A stretch of DNA of 19,032 bases. Origin: Planctomycetota bacterium (GTDB lineage Bacteria > Planctomycetota > UBA11346). Shown in pieces: positions 13,308 through 19,032 of the stretch. Location: assembly GCA_013816645.1 (NCBI GenBank), contig JACDEC010000004.1, forward strand, positions 1-19,032. Direction: 5' to 3'. Each line of letters starts with the position of its first letter. Position 1 is the first letter of the stretch. The notes beneath the pieces are model-generated. The model saw only the letters and a program-made list of their open reading frames with translations. It did not search any database and had not been told where the DNA came from. Made by a program: the position numbers and the translations under genes.

Positions 13308-13342
13308 GCTAAACGCCAGTGGGTTTAGCTGCTGCTAAACCC
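13308..13342 (+). promoter_or_regulatory. Competing hairpins in the alr leader
   Basis: GGGTTTAGC (13321-13329) pairs perfectly with GCTAAACCC (13334-13342) around a TGCT loop. The same GTTTAGC arm can pair instead with GCTAAAC at 13308-13314. The two foldings exclude each other. The site lies 35 bp before the alr start, so it could be a transcription or translation control element, or an operator with three half-sites. No T-run follows. Confidence 0.55.
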
Positions 13343-13377
13343 TGGCTCCCAGCCCCAATGCCCTTCCACTACCGACC

Positions 13378-14478
13378 ATGGCCTGGCGCAATCGCGTCGA
13401 AGTGAGTTACGGCGCCCTGCGCACCAACGTCGCCGCGGTCCGCCGCGCCGCGGGTGGGCGGGCGGTGATCGCCGTCGCCAAGGCCGATGCGTACGGGCTG
13501 GGGCTCGAACGCTGCGCCCGGGTCTACCACTCCGCGGGCGTCGCCGCCCTGGCGGTGGCGACGGTCGGTGAGGCCGATCGCGTGCGGCGCGCGGTGCCCG
13601 AGGCTCGGGTACTGCTGCTCGGTTTCCCGCTGCCGGTCGAACGGCCCGCCGTGGCGGCGAGCGGCTACGAGATCTGCTGCTCGAGCCTCGAGGAAGTCGA
13701 CGAGTTCGATCACCTGGCGCATCTGCGCGCGCCGCTGGCGATGCACGTCAACGTCGACACCGGGATGGGCCGCTTCGGAGCGCCGCCCGACCTGGCCGAG
13801 GCGATCGTCCGCCGCGTGCTGGCCAGCCCGCATCTGCGCCTGGCCGGGGTGATGAGCCACTACCCGATGGCGGCCAACGTCGGTTTCGCCACCGAGCAGG
13901 AGCAGCGCTTCCACGCGCTGCTCGCCCGACTCCCGCCGCTGCCCGAGGGCTGCTGGGTGCACCTCGCCAACTCCGAAGGCGTCCTGCTGCGGCCTCCGGG
14001 TCCGACCAACGCCGTGCGCGTCGGGCTGCTGCTCACCGGCATCCTGCCCGACGGCTGCCCGGATCCCGGATTGGTGCCGGCGGTGAGTTGGCTGAGCGCG
14101 ATCTCGCTGGTCAAGCGCATGCCCGCCGGGCATGGCATCAGCTACAACCGCAGCCATGTCCTGACCCGCGACAGCCTGGTCGGCATCGTGCCGGTCGGCT
14201 ACGCCGATGGCTACCCGCTCGCGCTGTCGAACAAAGGAGCCGCGGTCCTCATCCAAGGCCAGCGCTGTCCGGTGCTCGGCCGCGTCACCATGGATTACTG
14301 CATCGTCGACGTGTCGGACCTCGCAACGCCGCCCTCCCCGGGCGAAGGTGTGGTGCTGATCGGCAGCCAGGGCGAGGAGCGCATTGCGGTCAGCGAGTTG
14401 GCCAGGCTGGCGGGCACCATCCCTTATGACCTGCTCTGTGGACTGCGTGGGCGCTGCGAGGTCGTCGGGGTTCCCTGA
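13378..14478 (+). CDS. alr: Alanine racemase
   Basis: This 366-aa PLP enzyme interconverts L- and D-alanine, supplying D-alanine for peptidoglycan. The PLP lysine is K35 in AVAKADAYG, and the catalytic tyrosine on the other face is Y256 in HGISYNRSH. The barrel motifs VNVDTGMGRFG, GVMSHYP and ANSEG, and the C-terminal GYADGYP and RVTMDYCIVDVSD are all present. Length and motif order are typical for the family. AKADAYG replaces the commoner VKANAYG, a tolerated change. ATG 13378 fits the usual distance to the PLP lysine, but no ribosome-binding site is visible, so the leader may be short or unstructured-start dependent. A pair of competing hairpins lies just upstream. The next gene on this strand begins 201 bp later, so alr is probably transcribed by itself. 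Confidence 0.95.
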   Translation: MAWRNRVEVSYGALRTNVAAVRRAAGGRAVIAVAKADAYGLGLERCARVYHSAGVAALAVATVGEADRVRRAVPEARVLLLGFPLPVERPAVAASGYEICCSSLEEVDEFDHLAHLRAPLAMHVNVDTGMGRFGAPPDLAEAIVRRVLASPHLRLAGVMSHYPMAANVGFATEQEQRFHALLARLPPLPEGCWVHLANSEGVLLRPPGPTNAVRVGLLLTGILPDGCPDPGLVPAVSWLSAISLVKRMPAGHGISYNRSHVLTRDSLVGIVPVGYADGYPLALSNKGAAVLIQGQRCPVLGRVTMDYCIVDVSDLATPPSPGEGVVLIGSQGEERIAVSELARLAGTIPYDLLCGLRGRCEVVGVP

Positions 14479-14656
14479 ATCCACTCAGGCGGTGCGGGTC
14501 CTCCATCCACCGTCGCCAGGGCACCGCGATCGTCCGTCACAACCGCCGTGTCTCCCAGCGCTTCGCAGGACGCCGGCGGATGTGAACGTCGCTTCCCTGT
14601 TGCATCATCGGCATTCGTCAGCCAACCTTATCCATACCCTCCGAGGCACGGCGGTT

Positions 14657-14683
14657 ATGCATCAGGAACAGCAGCAGGCATGA
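14657..14683 (+). CDS. Eight-residue upstream reading frame (uncertain)
   Basis: ATG 14657 opens a frame encoding MHQEQQQA, whose TGA overlaps the ATG of the DUF4388/TPR gene by 4 bp. A GAGG lies about 11 bases before it. The arrangement would allow translational coupling of the large gene, which has only a weak ribosome-binding site of its own. It may equally be chance. Confidence 0.25.
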   Translation: MHQEQQQA

Positions 14684-17262
14684 GCGCGGCCAATTCGTCT
14701 GTAGCCGGGCTGGTCGACCTCCCTGAACTGGTCCAGACCATCTCCATGCAGCGCCGGACCGGGACCATGGTCGTCCAGGGGCGCAACCAGGTTCGCCGGG
14801 TCTACTTTAACAATGGCGCGATCATCGCCCTGACCGGTGCGCCCTCGGTGTGGATCGCCAAGGCGCTGGTGTGGGCGGACATCATCAAGCCCGCGCGGAT
14901 GAACGAGCTGATGCGCGAGCTCGGTTCGCCGTTCACCGAACTCGCCCTGCTCGAGAAGGCCCAGGCCAAGGGTCTCGCCGACAAGAACGCCCTGCTCGAT
15001 GTCATGGATTGCTACGTCGAGGAGAACTTCACCGAGATGGTGTCGTGGTCCTCGCCCGAGCTGCAGTTCGTCCCGAACCTCGCGGCCGACCAGTGGGCAG
15101 CGTTCCAGGCCAAGCTCGGCGTCAACGTCCAGGCCGGTTCCATCCTGCTCGAGGCCATGCGCCGACAGGACGAACTCAAGTCGATGGCAGCGCACCTGCC
15201 CGACCCGGCCGACATCCTGATTCGCGACACCAGCCTGCAGGCATCGCGCGAACCCAGCGCCGATGAACGAATCCTGCTCGGGACGTGGAAGGATGGCCGC
15301 ACTTTCGCCGATCTGCGCGACAACGCCTCGATGCCGCCGTTCCGGACGATCCGCGCCCTGGCGGGCTTGTGCCAGCTCGGGACGTTGCGCATCGGCAGTC
15401 CGGCCGAGCTGGTGGTCCACGCCGACGCCGCGCACTCGCACGGCGACCACCAGCGCGCCTACGGCCTGTACCGACGCGCGGTCGATCTCGGCGTCGAGAG
15501 TCCGCGCATCCATCTCCACCTCGCCGAACTCGCCGAGCGGCTCGGCGACAACGCCGCGGCCGCCAAGTCCTACGTCATCGCCGCCACGCTCCTGGCCGAC
15601 ACCGGCAGTTCGGTCATCGCGCTGCGCAACGCGCTGCGCCTGGGCGCCGACAAGGAGGCCCCGCTCATCAGCCTCTACGGCATCTACCAGCAGCTCGGCG
15701 AGAAGGACGACGCGATCTCGGTGCTGATCGAGTTGGCCGAGCACTTCGAAGGCAAGAAGGCCCTGGACCAGGCCGCGCAGGCGGTGCGCGAGGCCCAGGA
15801 ACTGGGCGCGGATCCGGCGGCCTGCGCGCAGGTCCTGGCGCGCCTGGCGATGGCCGAAGGCGACATGGACCAGGCGGTCCTCCAGCTCGAGCTGGTCGCG
15901 CGCTACGCCAACGAGAAGGGCCTGGTCGACGAGGCGGTCGGCGCTCTGCGCCAGCTCCACGACATCCTCCCCGGGCGCCTCGACTACGCGTGCACCTACG
16001 CGGAGGCGCTCGCCACCCTGGGCAAGCAGGGCGACGCCCACGCCGTGCTGCGCGCGGTGCTCACCAAGGCCGAAGGCGCCACCGAGGAAGTGCTGGTCGG
16101 CGTCTACGAACTGGTCGCGCGCTTCAATCCCAGCGACGTCGCCGCGCACAAATGGCTGGCTGCTGCCTACCAGCGCCGGAAGAATCGCGACGGCGCCACC
16201 GACCAGCTCAAGCTGATGGCCAAGGCGCAGGAGAAGGAAGGGGACCTCAACGCGCTGGCCTCGACCTACGAACGCATCCTCGAGCTCGGCGGCGAGCAGA
16301 TCGACGTCCTCAAGAAATTGGCGCTGGTCTATTCCCGGCTCGGCATGGAAGGCAAGGCCTCGTCGACGCTCTCGCGCAGCGTCGACGCCGCTCTGGCCCT
16401 CGGCCACCTCAAGGAGGCGCGGCAGATCTGCGAAGTCGCGATCGAGATGGATCCCGGCAGCCTGCCGCTGCGCACCCGCCTGGCCAACGTCGCCAACCGC
16501 GAAGGCGACCGTTCGGCGGCGCTCATCCACTACCGCGCCGCGGCCGACCTCGCCCGCGCCACCGGCAAGCCAGACGTCGCCAACGCCGCCCTGCTCCAGG
16601 TGCGCAAGCTGCGCCCCGACGACCTGGTGGTCCGCCTCGAGCTCGCCGATCTCGCCCTGGAGTTGAGCGACCCCGAGATCGACCTGACGCTCAAGGAGCT
16701 CGTGCACTTCGCGGTGCGCACCCACAACTTCGGCATCGCGCTCGAACGCGCCCGCCAGCGCGTCGACCTCGCCGGCGGCAAACTGGCCTTCGAGGCGCGC
16801 AACGAGCTGGTCGAGCTGATGCGCCGCATGGGCGACCAGGCCAACGAGCTGATCTTCGGCAAGCAGCTGCTCGACGACCTGCTCGAGCAAGGCGAGTTCG
16901 ACCGCGCGGTGCAGCTGCTCCAGCGCCTGGTGGTCTCGAATCCGCGCAATTCCGACCTAGTGCTGCAGCTCGCCGAGGTCTGTTCCAGCCTCGACGACCA
17001 GACCCAGGCCATGCGCTTCTACCGCCATGGCGTGACTCTGCTGCAGCTCGAGAACCGCACCGAGGAGGCCGGGCGCATGCTCGACACCCTCGAACGCATG
17101 AACGAGGATCCCGACGCCATCGCCATGGCGCGCGAACTGCTCGCCTCAGGCCAGGCCTTGGAATGGGAGGCGATCCGCTGGTCGCAGGAGCAGGGCCAGC
17201 GCAAACGGCTAGCCGATGAACTGGCGAGCACCTCGCAGAAGCTGCCGGCGATCAAGTCATAG
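14680..17262 (+). CDS. DUF4388 and TPR-repeat protein
   Basis: The product has 860 aa. The start is ATG 14680, because residues 9-110 then begin as DUF4388 domains normally do (LVDLPELVQTISMQRRTGTM...VYFNNGAIIAL). The frame is open back to 14548, but the extension is low-quality. The DUF4388 domain, known from regulatory and scaffold proteins of many deep-branching phyla, is followed by a second helical segment. A long array of TPR-like helix pairs fills about residues 245-835, for example RAYGLYRRAVDLG, HLAELAERLGDNAAAAKSY, and QLGEKDDAISVLIELAEHFEG. No signal peptide or transmembrane segment is seen, so it is cytoplasmic and most likely a protein-protein interaction scaffold. Its partners and pathway are unknown. 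An 8-codon reading frame overlaps its start. It ends 55 bp from the converging sufS gene. Confidence 0.9.
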   Translation: MSAANSSVAGLVDLPELVQTISMQRRTGTMVVQGRNQVRRVYFNNGAIIALTGAPSVWIAKALVWADIIKPARMNELMRELGSPFTELALLEKAQAKGLADKNALLDVMDCYVEENFTEMVSWSSPELQFVPNLAADQWAAFQAKLGVNVQAGSILLEAMRRQDELKSMAAHLPDPADILIRDTSLQASREPSADERILLGTWKDGRTFADLRDNASMPPFRTIRALAGLCQLGTLRIGSPAELVVHADAAHSHGDHQRAYGLYRRAVDLGVESPRIHLHLAELAERLGDNAAAAKSYVIAATLLADTGSSVIALRNALRLGADKEAPLISLYGIYQQLGEKDDAISVLIELAEHFEGKKALDQAAQAVREAQELGADPAACAQVLARLAMAEGDMDQAVLQLELVARYANEKGLVDEAVGALRQLHDILPGRLDYACTYAEALATLGKQGDAHAVLRAVLTKAEGATEEVLVGVYELVARFNPSDVAAHKWLAAAYQRRKNRDGATDQLKLMAKAQEKEGDLNALASTYERILELGGEQIDVLKKLALVYSRLGMEGKASSTLSRSVDAALALGHLKEARQICEVAIEMDPGSLPLRTRLANVANREGDRSAALIHYRAAADLARATGKPDVANAALLQVRKLRPDDLVVRLELADLALELSDPEIDLTLKELVHFAVRTHNFGIALERARQRVDLAGGKLAFEARNELVELMRRMGDQANELIFGKQLLDDLLEQGEFDRAVQLLQRLVVSNPRNSDLVLQLAEVCSSLDDQTQAMRFYRHGVTLLQLENRTEEAGRMLDTLERMNEDPDAIAMARELLASGQALEWEAIRWSQEQGQRKRLADELASTSQKLPAIKS

Positions 17263-17296
17263 ACGAGCGACGTGCGACGTGCGGCGTACGACGTAA
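17262..17296. repeat. 7-bp tandem repeat (GACGTGC-like, five units)
   Basis: GACGAGC, GACGTGC, GACGTGC, GGCGTAC and GACGTAA follow each other without gaps, starting at the last base of the preceding stop codon. The repeat fills most of the 55-bp space between two converging genes, and a short AAGGTGACCTT palindrome follows at once. No conventional terminator was seen. Confidence 0.7.
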
Positions 17297-17317
17297 GGTG
17301 ACCTTGGACCCTGGATA

Positions 17318-18583
<1,266 letters not shown>

Positions 18584-18604
18584 GTGGTCTACGTCCTGTC
18601 TTCG

Positions 18605-18636
18605 ACTTCCGGACTTCCGGACTTCCGGACCCCCGG
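18605..18636. repeat. 8-bp tandem repeat (ACTTCCGG) in the sufD-sufS gap
   Basis: ACTTCCGG is repeated three times (18605-18628), followed by the variant ACCCCCGG (18629-18636). The repeat occupies about half of the gap between the sufD stop and the sufS start. CCGG in each unit gives it partial dyad symmetry. Confidence 0.75.
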
Positions 18637-18650
18637 ACTGGTGCAATCTT

Positions 18651-19032
18651 CTATCTCCCCAGATTCCCGACCACCATGCGCTCCGCCAGCGCTCGAACCG
18701 TCGGGTCGCACAGCGCGGCGACGATCTCCTCGGCGAATCCGCGGGTGAGCATCGCCAGGGCGGTCACCGGCGATAGCCCGCGGCTGCGCAGGTAGAAGAT
18801 CTCGTCCTGATCGGGCTGGCCGATGGTCGCGCCGTGGCTGGCCTTGACGTCGTCGGCGAGGATGTCGAGCTGCGGGCGGGTGTCGATGCGGGCGGTGCGG
18901 GTGAGCAGCAGGTTCTTGTTCTCCTGCTCGGCGTTGGCGCGGTCGGCGCCCTTGGCGATGGCGACCAGCCCATCGAACGAGGCGCTCGACCGGCCGTCGG
19001 CGACGTTGCGGAAACGCTGGGCGCTGCGGTTG
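18651..19032 (-). CDS. sufD: SUF scaffold protein SufD, C-terminal part
   Basis: About 127 codons of the C-terminal end are present; the gene continues past the right edge. Segments typical of SufB/SufD are SFDGLVAIAKGA, NKNLLLTRTARIDTRPQLDI, LADDVKASHGATIGQPDQDE and IFYLRSRGLS. The ADDVKxSHGATIG motif with VKASHG is near the C-terminus of both SufB and SufD. SufD is preferred because sufS follows it directly, as in sufB-sufC-sufD-sufS operons. SufD partners SufB and the SufC ATPase in the scaffold complex that builds iron-sulfur clusters in the cytoplasm. Its stop, TAG, is at 18653-18651. The gap to sufS holds an 8-bp tandem repeat. Confidence 0.88.
   Translation of the reverse strand, partial: NRSAQRFRNVADGRSSASFDGLVAIAKGADRANAEQENKNLLLTRTARIDTRPQLDILADDVKASHGATIGQPDQDEIFYLRSRGLSPVTALAMLTRGFAEEIVAALCDPTVRALAERMVVGNLGR

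Noticed and set aside
13369..14484. 371-codon minus-strand open frame opposite alr
   Set aside because: Alanine racemase on the plus strand has all catalytic residues; the antisense frame is a composition effect.
14662..16890. 742-codon minus-strand open frame
   Set aside because: It is a shadow of the DUF4388/TPR gene, made possible by high GC and few stop codons; the plus-strand frame has clear domain structure.
18584..18646. N-terminal extension of SufS from TTG 18646
   Set aside because: It is encoded by the 8-bp tandem repeat, has a poor start codon, and exceeds the usual SufS N-terminus.

Overview
This is a GC-rich bacterial window made of an accessory half (about 1-13300) and a housekeeping half (about 13300-19032). 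Lineage is not certain. High GC, a large RHS shell, a DUF4388-plus-TPR protein and a sufD-sufS order fit Planctomycetota or a similar environmental phylum, but no marker gene settles it.

Accessory half. At the left edge an RHS/YD-repeat polymorphic toxin runs in from outside (2-1834), followed by an AT-richer probable immunity gene (1842-2249). A second RHS tip with a different C-terminal domain (10275-11681) and its own small overlapping partner (11678-11902) lies about 8 kb downstream. The two share a gap-free RHS-core DNA repeat (584-754 and 10548-10718), a similar Gly/Ala-rich pre-toxin linker, and perhaps a short downstream flank. This resembles a main rhs gene with a displaced orphan toxin/immunity cassette.

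Between the cassettes (about 2537-10170) lies a co-directional block that looks like an integrative, replicating element. In order it holds an unrecognised 372-aa protein, a Rep_trans-like replication initiator, a tiny repeat-encoded reading frame lying on an iteron-like AACCG array, a beta-class DNA methyltransferase, a primase/helicase-type ATPase whose P-loop has decayed, two intact tandem tyrosine recombinases, and an ORF6N-domain protein. Most junctions from rep to the second recombinase are 4-bp stop/start overlaps or a 1-bp gap, so it is probably one transcript with translational coupling. Unusual inverted and direct repeats sit just before rep, inside the iteron-like array, at the ATPase/recombinase junction and after the ORF6N gene. 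They are the best candidates for replication, attachment or control sites.

Next to the second cassette is a complete-looking insertion sequence (about 11990-13282) with 12-bp perfect terminal inverted repeats and a D35E rve-type transposase on the minus strand.

Housekeeping half. Alanine racemase (alr, 13378-14478) has two competing hairpins in its leader. It is followed by a DUF4388/TPR protein (14680-17262) whose start overlaps an 8-residue upstream reading frame. On the opposite strand, converging on it, are sufS (17318-18583) and the 3' part of sufD (18651-19032), for iron-sulfur cluster assembly. Short tandem repeats (7-bp and 8-bp units) fill the two gaps around sufS.
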